From Brevibacillus panacihumi W25 (GTDB lineage Bacteria; Bacillota; Bacilli; Brevibacillales; Brevibacillaceae), in contig NZ_KI629785.1 in the NCBI RefSeq assembly GCF_000503775.1, positions 372,001 to 436,000 on the forward strand: a stretch of DNA of 64,000 bases, in the 5' to 3' direction. A model generated the notes under the pieces. The model had not been told where the DNA came from, ran no database searches, and worked only from the letters and a program-made list of their open reading frames with translations. Shown here piece after piece: positions 42,972 through 51,713 of this stretch. The first letter of the stretch is position 1; each line of letters starts with the position of its first letter. The position numbers and the translations under genes are program-made.

Positions 42972-44872
42972 ATCGGGTAGGAGGCTACCCATTATTTGGG
43001 CAGCCGACCTCCCACACCACCGTACGTACCGTTCGGTATACGGCGGTTCCTAAGTTTACGCAGTGACTTGTCGATAATAATCTGAAAAGAATATGAAACC
43101 GAGTCCTTTGATCGTGTTGTTTCCGAGGGATTGGGCGAGGATGGGACTATTGGAGGTTCTCCAGTAGCTCTTTCTTGTGTTTGCGTATTCCCATGCCTTC
43201 TGGTCTTGGACTCCGAATAATTTCAGCATTTTAAACCTTGTCCTTATCCGTTTCCATTGCTTCCAGTAGATCATGCGAATTCGCCTTCGCATCCATTCAT
43301 CCGTGGTTTGGAGCAGTTTCTTCATGTCGGCAATTTTGAAATAGTTCACCCAGCCCATGATATATCGTCTGAGCTTCACGGCTCTGTCTTCGTTTCCTAT
43401 TCCGTTGCTTCTTGCGGTCAACTCCTTAACCTTGGTTTTCATCTTCACGATGGATTTCGGATGGATTCTGACTCTCGTCTGCCCCTTGAGGGAGTAAAAT
43501 GAGAAACCAAGAAATTTGACCTTCCTCGCCTCATCCACGACCGTCTTCTCCCGATTTACTTTGAGGAAGAGTTTCTTCTCGATAAAGGGGAGGATGTTCC
43601 TCAGCGCTCGCTCAGCACTTTTTCTGCTCTTGCAGAAGATGAGCAGATCGTCCGCATAGCGGACGAACCTATGACCTCTGTTTTCCAGTTCTGTGTCCAA
43701 TTCGTTCAGCATGATATTGCTAAGTATTGGACTCAGATTGCCCCCTTGCGGTACACCGACTTCCGTTTCTTCAAACTTATGCTTCACGATGACGCCAGCT
43801 TTTAGGTACTTGTGTATGAGTGAGATGACCCGCCCGTCCTTGATGGTTCTCGATAATACCTCGACGAGTTTACTTTGATTCACGGTGTCGAAGTATTTCT
43901 CCAAGTCCATATCCACCACGTATTTGTACCCTTCTTGTATGTTCGCCTGACTTCTTCTGATTGCATCATGTGCGCTTCGTTTGGGGCGGAAGCCGAAACT
44001 ATTCTCGGAGAACTCTTTCTCATAGATCGGCGTAAGCACTTGCGCTATGGCTTGTTGGATGACTCGATCAACAACCGTCGGGATTCCCAGGTTTCTTTTC
44101 TTTCCATTCTCTTTGGGGATTTCTACCCTCCGAACGGGGTTCGGACGGTATTTCCCGTCCAGGATTGATTGCCTGAGTGTCTCCCCATTCTCTTTGAGAT
44201 GTTGTAGAAGTTCATCCACTCCCATCCCATCAATTCCGTGGGAGCCTTTGTTCGCTTTGACTCTCTTGAACGCTTCGTTCAGATTGTTCCTGCTCACAAT
44301 TTTCTCGAGCAATCCATCCTTCGGCAAGTCTGTGTTGGTGTTATCCGTTTCAGTTATCCTCGCAGGAATGTGCGCTCCCGCATATCCTTCGTGTTCCGCA
44401 CTATCTTTCTGCGTGAAGCCTTCCGTTGGAAGTTGGCTGCCCTTTGCTCCTGTTTTGGTAACTTTCATTGACTCACACCTCCTTAGGTTCGGCCCTTCCC
44501 GCATGTTGTCGACTGCATGCGGTACTATGGCGTCTGCTGACTTCTCATGATAAATCTTGTTTCAACCGTGATTCGAAGTGCATCTCCTCACGTCCATGAG
44601 ACCTCCCACGGTAAGACGATTCACTTTCCTTCCATATACCCACATCATTTACATTGGTACGTCCGTGTAGTTAATTGGACTTCGTCTTGTTTGGCAGACT
44701 CATCCCGTATCCTATGCCTGATGATGTTCGTGTTCCTTGGGCCGGAAGTTTGCCTCCAGCTTCCTTTGGATTCCACCTCGCGGTGGACACCCTTGCTCTT
44801 GGCTAGTGGTTGGTAACTACAAACCCCCACAGTGGACTTTCACCACCTAGTTAATCGCCATGCGTGGCACAC
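42972..44872 (-). mobile_element. Group II intron with encoded reverse transcriptase
   Basis: The 5' boundary GTGTGCC (from 44872) leads into a conserved domain-I sequence (AACTAGGTGGTGAAAGTCC and on). The ORF lies in domain IV. Domain V at 43014-43049 is GAACCGCCGTATACC..GGTACGTACGGTGGTGTG with a CGC triad, and domain VI ends in CCTACCCGAT at 42972. The 5' exon is a Rho-independent terminator ending one base before the intron. Insertion behind terminators, a reverse transcriptase without endonuclease domain and the CGC triad suggest class C; boundaries are accurate to a base or two. Confidence 0.88.
43056..44468 (-). CDS. ltrA: Group II intron reverse transcriptase/maturase
   Basis: 470 residues. 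Reverse transcriptase blocks include RRVEIPKENGKKRNLGIPT, FGFRPKRSAHDAI, YVVDMDLEKYFDTVN, GVPQGGNLSPILSNI and the active site RYADD, then the maturase X/thumb domain (about 360-450). There is no C-terminal HNH endonuclease. It helps splicing and copies the intron RNA into new sites. AAGGAGG precedes ATG 44468. The N-terminus has about 45 extra residues before the RT fold, and the frame is intact, so the intron may be active. Confidence 0.93.
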   Translation of the reverse strand: MKVTKTGAKGSQLPTEGFTQKDSAEHEGYAGAHIPARITETDNTNTDLPKDGLLEKIVSRNNLNEAFKRVKANKGSHGIDGMGVDELLQHLKENGETLRQSILDGKYRPNPVRRVEIPKENGKKRNLGIPTVVDRVIQQAIAQVLTPIYEKEFSENSFGFRPKRSAHDAIRRSQANIQEGYKYVVDMDLEKYFDTVNQSKLVEVLSRTIKDGRVISLIHKYLKAGVIVKHKFEETEVGVPQGGNLSPILSNIMLNELDTELENRGHRFVRYADDLLIFCKSRKSAERALRNILPFIEKKLFLKVNREKTVVDEARKVKFLGFSFYSLKGQTRVRIHPKSIVKMKTKVKELTARSNGIGNEDRAVKLRRYIMGWVNYFKIADMKKLLQTTDEWMRRRIRMIYWKQWKRIRTRFKMLKLFGVQDQKAWEYANTRKSYWRTSNSPILAQSLGNNTIKGLGFIFFSDYYRQVTA

Positions 44873-44904
44873 CAAAAAAGGCTGCCGAGACTCCTCGACA
44901 GCCT
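44873..44904 (-). terminator. Terminator of the VanY-type gene and 5' exon of the intron
   Basis: AGGCTGTCGAG/CTCGGCAGCCT with a 4-nt loop and T6 on the minus strand; the group II intron begins right after it. Confidence 0.88.
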
Positions 44905-44945
44905 GAAGCCGCGTGATCGCAGCTATTTTTTTGATAGGGAACTCT

Positions 44946-45797
44946 TTAGGAAGAACGGCTCTCTTGAAAATACTCTTCCAATGTAATGCCCCGCGACATG
45001 ATTTCCTCAGCCATCTCTTTCCCGACATAGCGCAGATGCCACGGCTCATAGGCATAGCCCGTGATGTCCTCCTTGCCCTTCGGATACCGGATGATGAAGC
45101 CGAAAGCAGCGCATTTTTCTGCAAGCCACATTCCCTCCGGCGTATCCGCAAAGGTCTGTTCCAGACGGGTAGCTTGATCCAAGCCGGACACATCCATGGC
45201 CAATCCCGTTTGGTGCTCGCTTTTTCCGGGAACCGCACTGAAGGCTGCCGCATGTGCCTCTCCTTGTGTCCTCACATACGTTTCATAAAGTGATTTTTGC
45301 GTTTTATACGAGCGGTACCCCGAGACCGCGTACAGTTCAATCCCGTCTTGCTTCGCTTGGGAGAACAACGCTTCCAGCGCTCTTGCCGCAGGCTCCCGCA
45401 GCAAGCGCTTCTCTACTTTATCCTTAAAAGGAAACGGCACATTCGGCTCTGTCAGATCCGATGGCACATAATCGGAAGGAAGGGCACGCTGTTTGTTGAC
45501 AATGACATACAGCTCCTCCGGATTCGTCACTGTCGGGATGCCATCCACTGTCCGGATCGTCTCTTCCATGGTTGGCTTGTGCGGTGCATTGCTGCCTTGG
45601 TCTTGGCCTTGGGGGGCTCCCGTCGCCGGCTCTTCGGCAGGTGTTTGCGCCCCGGTGTTATCCCCACTTGAAGCAGGTTGTGAGACCTGTTCCTTCTTTC
45701 CAGACAAAAAGTCCAGCGATGGCGCTTCACACCCGCTCATCACTGTCGCCATGCATACGGCTGTCGCCATCGCCAAACCCGAAACCTTCTTGTTCAC
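44946..45797 (-). CDS. VanY-type D-alanyl-D-alanine carboxypeptidase lipoprotein (M15B)
   Basis: 283 residues. Lipobox VMSGC (Cys about 23), an Ala/Pro/Gln/Gly-rich linker to about 85, then the M15B domain with SGYRSYKTQ, the zinc ligands in SEHQTGLAMDV and EPWHLRYVG. It trims peptidoglycan stem peptides outside the membrane. GTG 45797 is chosen with GGGGGA upstream; the longer frame lacks a signal-like start. Confidence 0.93.
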   Translation of the reverse strand: MNKKVSGLAMATAVCMATVMSGCEAPSLDFLSGKKEQVSQPASSGDNTGAQTPAEEPATGAPQGQDQGSNAPHKPTMEETIRTVDGIPTVTNPEELYVIVNKQRALPSDYVPSDLTEPNVPFPFKDKVEKRLLREPAARALEALFSQAKQDGIELYAVSGYRSYKTQKSLYETYVRTQGEAHAAAFSAVPGKSEHQTGLAMDVSGLDQATRLEQTFADTPEGMWLAEKCAAFGFIIRYPKGKEDITGYAYEPWHLRYVGKEMAEEIMSRGITLEEYFQESRSS

Positions 45798-45859
45798 TGT
45801 AATTCCCCCTGTTTTGCAGGTCCTTATGTAGGTTGTTTGTTTTATCATGTCACGCCTGT

Positions 45860-45888
45860 AAAAAAAAAATGGCCAACTGCCGTAGCCA
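45860..45888 (-). terminator. Terminator-like site after the phosphodiester glycosidase gene
   Basis: A TGGC/GCCA element with a further CCGTA/TACGG pairing overlapping the stop, followed by T9 on the minus strand. The stem is weak but the T tract is long. Confidence 0.5.
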
Positions 45889-45896
45889 CACCACGA

Positions 45897-46967
45897 TTAC
45901 GGCAGAATGACCAAATTGCTGACCACGGGCCGTTCACGTCCACCCGATGGCTTGTTCAACAGCTTTCCGTTGTAGTAAAAAGCACTGGATCCGCCCCCAT
46001 CCAGGTTGTAGGCGTCTACTACGTGAAACTCTTGCAGTTTTTTCTGTGCTTCCTCTAGTGTTACCCCATTGCTCCAGCCCTCTCTTCGTCCGTCGATGAC
46101 GATGACGAGCAAGTCCCCATTGTCAAAATGGCCGATCAGCGTGCGCGGTTGACGGCTGTTCGCCCATTGGCGCGGGATTGGCAGGCGTTTGCCGTTCTCC
46201 AGCAGTCTCGGCAAAAAGCTCGCACCCTGCAGGATGCCCTGCTGTGTGATCTGCTCCTGCGTGGTGATTTTGGTTCCAACCAGATGCCCTTTATTGTTGA
46301 AGCCGACAAAGCTGAGGTTTTGGTCATTGGAAAAGGTGCGGATCTTCCCGTCGACTACCGTGATTCCAAGCGGCACCAGGTATCCGTCGTTATCGGTCCG
46401 AAAACCTCCCGCATTGACCGCAAGCACAGCGTTCATCCGTTTCCCGGCCTTACTGGTCGTCTCCCCTTTGCTTTTCACCGAATTGTTCGCCAAGACCATT
46501 TTCAAGGCATTCGGGTCCTTCAGCCTCACTTTTGCCATATAACCGCGATAGCCGGCCTCGGTCAGCGAGTACACCTTCACAGTCGAGTTGGCGCCAAAGT
46601 GTTGACCGATCGGTTTGCCCAACATATTTGACAATATCGTATCCAATACATCTTCAGACTGTTTGGTCTGCGAGATGCTGGCTGCAAGCAGTGTATCGAG
46701 TTTCTTATTTTGCTGCTCGTATTCCTGCTTTTCCTGCTCTGCTGCCTCACGGATTTGCTGGAGAGCAAGCTCTGTGCCCGCCAATTGTTCCTTCGTTTCA
46801 TCGAGCTTTTCCTGCAGCATCGCGACTTGCTCATGAGGCTGTTCGACGGGAAGAGCCAGTCCCTCGAAGGAAAGCTTGTCCACTGGATTGGTCTGGGAAA
46901 AGGCGACTAAAAACCCAAGTGCAGGCGCCAATAAAAAGGCGAAAAATCGATTGACCTTACCAAGCAC
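45897..46967 (-). CDS. Membrane-anchored phosphodiester glycosidase (NAGPA) domain protein
   Basis: 356 residues: N-terminal hydrophobic segment (about 8-25), coiled coil (about 45-105), then an NAGPA/DUF2233 domain with VNAGGFRTDN, GHFDNGDLLVIVIDGR and the signature NLDGGGSSAFYYNGK. Such domains hydrolyse phosphodiester-linked sugars, often in the envelope. GTG 46967 has GGAGG 9 nt upstream and overlaps the end of the preceding gene. It probably forms a complex with that coiled-coil protein. Confidence 0.85.
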   Translation of the reverse strand: MLGKVNRFFAFLLAPALGFLVAFSQTNPVDKLSFEGLALPVEQPHEQVAMLQEKLDETKEQLAGTELALQQIREAAEQEKQEYEQQNKKLDTLLAASISQTKQSEDVLDTILSNMLGKPIGQHFGANSTVKVYSLTEAGYRGYMAKVRLKDPNALKMVLANNSVKSKGETTSKAGKRMNAVLAVNAGGFRTDNDGYLVPLGITVVDGKIRTFSNDQNLSFVGFNNKGHLVGTKITTQEQITQQGILQGASFLPRLLENGKRLPIPRQWANSRQPRTLIGHFDNGDLLVIVIDGRREGWSNGVTLEEAQKKLQEFHVVDAYNLDGGGSSAFYYNGKLLNKPSGGRERPVVSNLVILP

Positions 46968-47475
46968 GGGCTGCGTCCTCCAGCTTTTTCAGTGAGGTTT
47001 TCAGCTCCACCAGCTGCTTGTTCAACTGATCAATTCGCTCCTGCAGGGCTTGTTTGGTCTTGTCGGTTCCCCCGATGGTCTCACCGGTCATTTGCAGCTC
47101 TTCGTGAATGCTCGCCAAACCGCTGGCTACCTTTTCCATTTCATCCTGGACGAGCGTAATCTGCTCCCCCATCGCCTGCATCTGGGCTTCATTTTCCTTT
47201 TGCACTTGTGCGATGCGCAGATCGACAGCCTGTTGCTGCTTGTCCAACGTATGCATGGCAAAGGCGTATCCGCCATAGGCAAGACCCGCCCATAGCAGCA
47301 CCGCCAAGCTCGTCGGCAGCCAATTTCGATTTCCCTCTGTTTTGGAGGGATTCAACGTGTTGAACAGACTGCTGAACAGTCCGCCCCGTCTGCGTCTTCT
47401 CTCCTGCTTCCCATCCGCGGGAAGCGGCAGTGTGGGTGACGTTGTCGATGAAGCATGTATGTACTTGTCCTTCAT
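46957..47475 (-). CDS. Single-pass coiled-coil membrane protein, unknown
   Basis: 172 residues: polar N-terminus with a basic patch ERRRRRGG (about 26-33), one membrane span (about 54-74) and a C-terminal coiled coil (about 78-170) outside. AAAGGAGGGG precedes ATG 47475. Coiled-coil partner genes overlap, suggesting a two-protein envelope unit with the glycosidase. Confidence 0.75.
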   Translation of the reverse strand: MKDKYIHASSTTSPTLPLPADGKQERRRRRGGLFSSLFNTLNPSKTEGNRNWLPTSLAVLLWAGLAYGGYAFAMHTLDKQQQAVDLRIAQVQKENEAQMQAMGEQITLVQDEMEKVASGLASIHEELQMTGETIGGTDKTKQALQERIDQLNKQLVELKTSLKKLEDAARAW

Positions 47476-47555
47476 CGGAGCCCCTCCTTTCGATGACAAA
47501 GTTTGCGCTCCTATTATAACATATAACAAATTTCGCGCACTTCTTTGCGAATTTT

Positions 47556-47597
47556 GGAAAAATAAGGGGATGCCTCCCTGATGTCGGACATCCCCTT
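47556..47597 (-). terminator. Terminator of the RDD gene
   Basis: AAGGGGATG/CATCCCCTT perfect 9-bp stem, then ATTTTT on the minus strand. Confidence 0.8.
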
Positions 47598-47610
47598 TTG
47601 TTTGCCGTAT

Positions 47611-48459
47611 TCAACTTTTTCCGCCCAACTGCCACTCCTTTTGCAGCTGCCAGTAGAGTCGCTGCAAAAAAGCGGCCGGTTCCTTCTCGACTGAATGGTG
47701 ATCGGTCCATTCCAGCTTTTGCACAAACCGGGCTGCGATCTGCCCAGCCAGCTCTCGTTTTTTCTCCCTGGACAATGAGTCCTGACGTGCGATAAAGGTA
47801 GAGAGCAATTGCCAATCCTCCCGGGTAATCGCTTGTCTTTGCCGATCGTCCAGCGGCAAGAGGATTCCCATCGCCTGGCTTTGCATCGCTCGCTGCTTGC
47901 GTGACATTTTTCCTTGTTCATTTTCCGACACAACGAGGGTTCCCGCAACCAAATCGCCAATCCGTTTGTCCTGAGGATGGAAAAACGAGACGAGCGCCCC
48001 GAGAAAATAACCGCTGGGAATCGCGTCGATCAGTCGGAACAAATTGCGAATCGCTGCTGACAAGAAGGTGATCGGTTGCCCATTGTCGCGAATCACCCGA
48101 ATTTTCATCAGCCTTTTCCCCACGGTTTGCCCCGTCCAAAACGCCTCGAGGAAAAAGAAATAGCCCGCATTGAGGATAAAAAGAAAGAGGAGCAGGAGCG
48201 CGATCGCAAAATCCTTCATATCTTCTAGCCAAAATTCATTTCTGTCCAATACGACTATACTGAACAGCACAAATACAGTAATATTAACCAATAACAGGAT
48301 TCCTGTGTCTATTAGTTGAGCAGCAGCACGACTGCCCAAGCCTGCTGTTTGGAAGCGAAGCTGCACATGTTCGGGGGTTACGACAGACGCTTCCCGATCA
48401 GCCTGTTGACTCGGTGTCCATTCGTTCATTCCTGTTGTCTTCACCCTCTCGTGATTCAT
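47611..48459 (-). CDS. RDD family membrane protein
   Basis: 282 residues. RDD domain (about 30-180) with GLGSRAAAQLIDTG, FWTGQTVGKRLMKIRVI and RLIDAIPSGY, two or three membrane segments, then a cytosolic C-terminal region with KRIGDLVAGT and a helical tail. The start is uncertain: ATG 48459 or 48429, neither with a good ribosome-binding site. It is divergent (47 nt) from the SpoIIM-like gene; the two families often occur together with MoxR/DUF58 genes. Confidence 0.87.
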   Translation of the reverse strand: MNHERVKTTGMNEWTPSQQADREASVVTPEHVQLRFQTAGLGSRAAAQLIDTGILLLVNITVFVLFSIVVLDRNEFWLEDMKDFAIALLLLFLFILNAGYFFFLEAFWTGQTVGKRLMKIRVIRDNGQPITFLSAAIRNLFRLIDAIPSGYFLGALVSFFHPQDKRIGDLVAGTLVVSENEQGKMSRKQRAMQSQAMGILLPLDDRQRQAITREDWQLLSTFIARQDSLSREKKRELAGQIAARFVQKLEWTDHHSVEKEPAAFLQRLYWQLQKEWQLGGKS

Positions 48460-48506
48460 TCTCTATTCAAGATACCTTTTTTTTCGTCTGTAAAGGAGGC
48501 CATTTC

Positions 48507-49493
48507 ATGGATATAACATCGTTTTGGCATACGCATAAAGCTTCTTGGGCTGAGCTGGAACAATTAGTCGAGCGATTTCAGAAAAAGAACCGCGGCATTC
48601 AGGCTGCCGACATCGACAGGCTGACGCTGCTTTACAAGAAAACTTCTGCGCATCTTGCATACGTGAGGTCATATTATCCAAGCGATGAACTGACCCAGTA
48701 TTTGAATCAGTTGGTCTCTCGCGCACACAACCTGACGTATAAGCAGCAAGCGACAAGCTGGCAGCAAATCACCTATTTTTTCGGCACCTATTTTATTCTC
48801 TTGATCCAGAAAAGGCTCACGTTCATGGCGATTGCCGCCTTGTTGTTCGTGATCGGTGGGATCTTCGGATACGCTGCAGTCATGATAGACCCGTTAAATT
48901 TGTACTACGTCCTGCCGGCTGGAATGGCGGAGCAGATCGACCCGGCACGCCTGGGTGAAGGTCATGATGCCATCAACAGCCCTGTCGTCTCTACCATGAT
49001 TATGACCAATAACATGCGCGTTGCCATTCTCGCGTTTGTCAGCGGCGTTACATTCGGGCTGGTTCCGATCTATCTGCTCTTGTTTAACGGGCTTCTCATC
49101 GGTGCTTTGGCTGCCGTCTACCAGCAGGCAGGAAGCAGCTACGCCTTCTGGGCTTACATCCTGCCGCATGGAGTCATTGAGTTGACCGCCATTTTCATCG
49201 CAGGCGGAGCCGGTTTGTACATGGGCTACCGTATGCTGGTTCCCGGCCGTTACGCCCGGAAGTACCAATTCTTGGAGGCTGTCAAAGAATCCGCGCAGCT
49301 GCTGCTTGCGACCCTGCCGCTCTTCTTTATCGCCGGTGTGATCGAAGGCTTTATCACTCCTTCCACCACCCTTTCTCTAGAGACGAAGTATGGTGTTGCG
49401 ATCATCACCCTGCTATTGCTCGTAATCTGGTATCTTTTCGGACAAAGAAGACGCCGGACTCAGAGCGCCTCTCTCGATTTAATCTCCAAATAA
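48507..49493 (+). CDS. SpoIIM-like stage II sporulation protein M family (DUF95)
   Basis: 328 residues: cytosolic helical N-domain (about 1-100) and five membrane segments with GVTFGLVPIYLLLFNGLLIG and PHGVIELTAIFIAGGAGLYMG (in parts), hallmarks of the SpoIIM/DUF95 family. It is longer than SpoIIM itself, so it is a paralogue of the type linked to MoxR-DUF58 clusters rather than the engulfment protein. AAAGGAGG precedes ATG. Its 3' end overlaps the convergent DUF58 gene by 34 nt. Confidence 0.87.
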   Translation: MDITSFWHTHKASWAELEQLVERFQKKNRGIQAADIDRLTLLYKKTSAHLAYVRSYYPSDELTQYLNQLVSRAHNLTYKQQATSWQQITYFFGTYFILLIQKRLTFMAIAALLFVIGGIFGYAAVMIDPLNLYYVLPAGMAEQIDPARLGEGHDAINSPVVSTMIMTNNMRVAILAFVSGVTFGLVPIYLLLFNGLLIGALAAVYQQAGSSYAFWAYILPHGVIELTAIFIAGGAGLYMGYRMLVPGRYARKYQFLEAVKESAQLLLATLPLFFIAGVIEGFITPSTTLSLETKYGVAIITLLLLVIWYLFGQRRRRTQSASLDLISK

Positions 49494-50830
49494 GTGTTGA
49501 CTACACTTAGTGTCAATTGATCGGACGGGACATCCAACACCTGGATGCCTGCTCCGGTCATTTTTTGTTGGAAGGCTTTGCGATCCAGTCTAAATCGCTG
49601 TGCCAGTGCTTTTTGATAAGCCAACCGGCTGTTCTTTACCTCTGCCTGGCTCCAGCCTGCCAAGAGCGGGTCCGCTAGAGAGAGCAGCAGCAACAGATGG
49701 GAACGGCGCATGCGCCAGAGATAGCCGCTCAACTGATCCTCAATCAGATAGTTCTCCATGTCGGAGAAGAGCGCGATCATGCTCCTTCTCTTCTGCTGGC
49801 GGTGAAGATAGGTGAGCGCTTTGGCTGGATCCGATTCCACGAAATCGCTTTTGAGATCGTACGTGGCTTCGACTAGCGTGTGCAGATGGGCAAGACCGCG
49901 TCCCGGTGGAATATACAGCTTGATCTCGTGAGAATAGGCCATCAACGCTACCTGATCACCTTGTTTGAGAGCAACTGCCGCGAGCGTCATCGCAGCTTCC
50001 AGAGAAATATCCAGCCGTGTGCGGTTGTCCAGCTCCACACCCATGAGCCTGCCGCAGTCCAGTACAATCGTGACGACCTTCCCTTGTTCCGGCCGATACT
50101 GATTGGTCATCAACCGACGCGTGCGTGCAGATGCAGACCAGTTGATCGTCCGCGGATCATCGTCCGGCACATAGTCTCGAATCGCATGAAACTCCGAGCC
50201 GCTGCGAGCTCGCCGCAGAATTTTTTTCCCGTCCACGATCAGGCTTTCTTGCAGCGAAGCCAGATACCCGCGAACCGCCGTTAAATCCGGGTAGATCTTG
50301 ATGGTCTGCTCACAAGAAAAACGGCTCTGCCTGGACCAAAGTCCAAGCCGGCCCTGCCAGCGGGCATACAGCCAGGAAAACTTGTACTTGCCCCGCTCCC
50401 GTGCCCGAGTCGTGTATACGACTGTACTTTTTCCACGGTTCCATACCCCGCACAGCCTGCCGCTCTCATCAAAAGAAAGCGGCAGGTCATCTGTCAGCTC
50501 ATAAGGGACTTTCCTCCCCGTCTGCTGTTCGATCTCGATCTCAACCTGAAATACATGGCCAATGTCTGCTTGTTGTGGAAGAATTCGTCTGATCGAAAAA
50601 TCCTTTTTTCGCGGCATAGTGATCCAATCAACGACGCTTGCGATGAGGAGCAAGCCATTATAAATCCAGAAAGCACGGTATCCCCAGCCCAGCACGAAGC
50701 CTCCCATGACCAGCGGCAGTCCGACCGCGATGAGAAGCAGCAGGCGGCTGGTCGGCAAGACAAAGCGGTCTTGCAGAAAATCAGCGAGGTACTGGAATGG
50801 CCGCCAGCGTTTCGTCGATGATGTGGTCAC
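49460..50830 (-). CDS. DUF58 domain protein
   Basis: 456 residues: two membrane segments near the N-terminus (about 28-70), a beta-rich middle and the DUF58 domain with SGSEFHAIRDYVPDDDPRTINWSASART (in parts), followed by a von Willebrand A-like fold (TIVLDCGRLMG). DUF58 proteins pair with MoxR ATPases. GTG 50830 has GGAGG 9 nt upstream although it overlaps moxR by 50 nt. Confidence 0.9.
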   Translation of the reverse strand: MTTSSTKRWRPFQYLADFLQDRFVLPTSRLLLLIAVGLPLVMGGFVLGWGYRAFWIYNGLLLIASVVDWITMPRKKDFSIRRILPQQADIGHVFQVEIEIEQQTGRKVPYELTDDLPLSFDESGRLCGVWNRGKSTVVYTTRARERGKYKFSWLYARWQGRLGLWSRQSRFSCEQTIKIYPDLTAVRGYLASLQESLIVDGKKILRRARSGSEFHAIRDYVPDDDPRTINWSASARTRRLMTNQYRPEQGKVVTIVLDCGRLMGVELDNRTRLDISLEAAMTLAAVALKQGDQVALMAYSHEIKLYIPPGRGLAHLHTLVEATYDLKSDFVESDPAKALTYLHRQQKRRSMIALFSDMENYLIEDQLSGYLWRMRRSHLLLLLSLADPLLAGWSQAEVKNSRLAYQKALAQRFRLDRKAFQQKMTGAGIQVLDVPSDQLTLSVVNTYLEIKSREAL

Positions 50831-51713
50831 TGGTACCGCCCTCCAATTCCACCTGTGGTGAGAGAATCAAGCGATGGCGCAAGGCCGGCCTGGCCACAAT
50901 CTTGACATCATCGGGTGTGACGTACATGCGGTCGTCCAGCAAGGCCCAAGCCTTGCTCGCCATCAGAATGGCGATTCCGGCCCGTGAGCTTGCTCCTAGC
51001 AGCAGACGTTTTGTCTCCCGCGTTTTCCGGATCAGGGTGGTGATATAGTCCAGGATGGATTCCTCCACGACCACTTCTCCGAGCTTTTGTCTTGCTGCCA
51101 CGATTTCATCCAGCCCGACAAGCTGCTCCGTTTTTTGGGCGGAAGCCCCTCCGTACGGGATGTGCTGTGCCAGGATCTGTCTTTCCTCCTCATGGGAAGG
51201 ATACTTGACATGCAGTTTAAACAGAAAACGGTCAAGCTGAGCTTCCGGCAGCACATACGTACCTTCGTACTCAATCGGGTTTTGGGTCGCTACGACAAAA
51301 AACGGATCAGGCAGCGGATAGGTGACACCATGGATCGTCACCTGTTTTTCTTCCATCGCCTCCAGAAGAGCTGCTTGCGTTTTGGGAGGGGTGCGGTTAA
51401 TCTCATCTGCCAGCAGCAGGTTGGAGAAGACAGGTCCCCGTACCGTCTCGAATTGGTTCTGCTGCATATTGAATACGACATGTCCGATGATATCGCTCGG
51501 CATCATGTCCGGAGTAAATTGTACACGTCTGCTCTCCCCGCCGATCAAACCAGACAAGGTGCGCACCATTTTGGTTTTCCCAATCCCGGGAACCCCCTCC
51601 AGCAGAACATGCCCACCTGCCAAAAGGGCTGCGACCAGCAGGCGAATATTCTGCTGTTGCCCGACCAGTTCCTTCTCCATCTCTTTTATCAATCGTTCCA
51701 CGTATCTTGTCAC
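50781..51713 (-). CDS. MoxR family AAA+ ATPase
   Basis: 310 residues with Walker A GVPGIGKTK (about 40-48), the RVQFTPDMMPSDIIG stretch, Walker B LLADEINR, the sensor ATQNP and the C-terminal lid. MoxR ATPases act as chaperones, usually with DUF58/VWA partners. The GTG start overlaps the DUF4350 stop (GTGA). Confidence 0.94.
   Translation of the reverse strand: MTRYVERLIKEMEKELVGQQQNIRLLVAALLAGGHVLLEGVPGIGKTKMVRTLSGLIGGESRRVQFTPDMMPSDIIGHVVFNMQQNQFETVRGPVFSNLLLADEINRTPPKTQAALLEAMEEKQVTIHGVTYPLPDPFFVVATQNPIEYEGTYVLPEAQLDRFLFKLHVKYPSHEEERQILAQHIPYGGASAQKTEQLVGLDEIVAARQKLGEVVVEESILDYITTLIRKTRETKRLLLGASSRAGIAILMASKAWALLDDRMYVTPDDVKIVARPALRHRLILSPQVELEGGTSDHIIDETLAAIPVPR

Noticed and set aside
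44547-44816. 89-codon plus-strand frame within the intron
   Set aside because: It lies in the conserved structured RNA part of the group II intron and is not coding.
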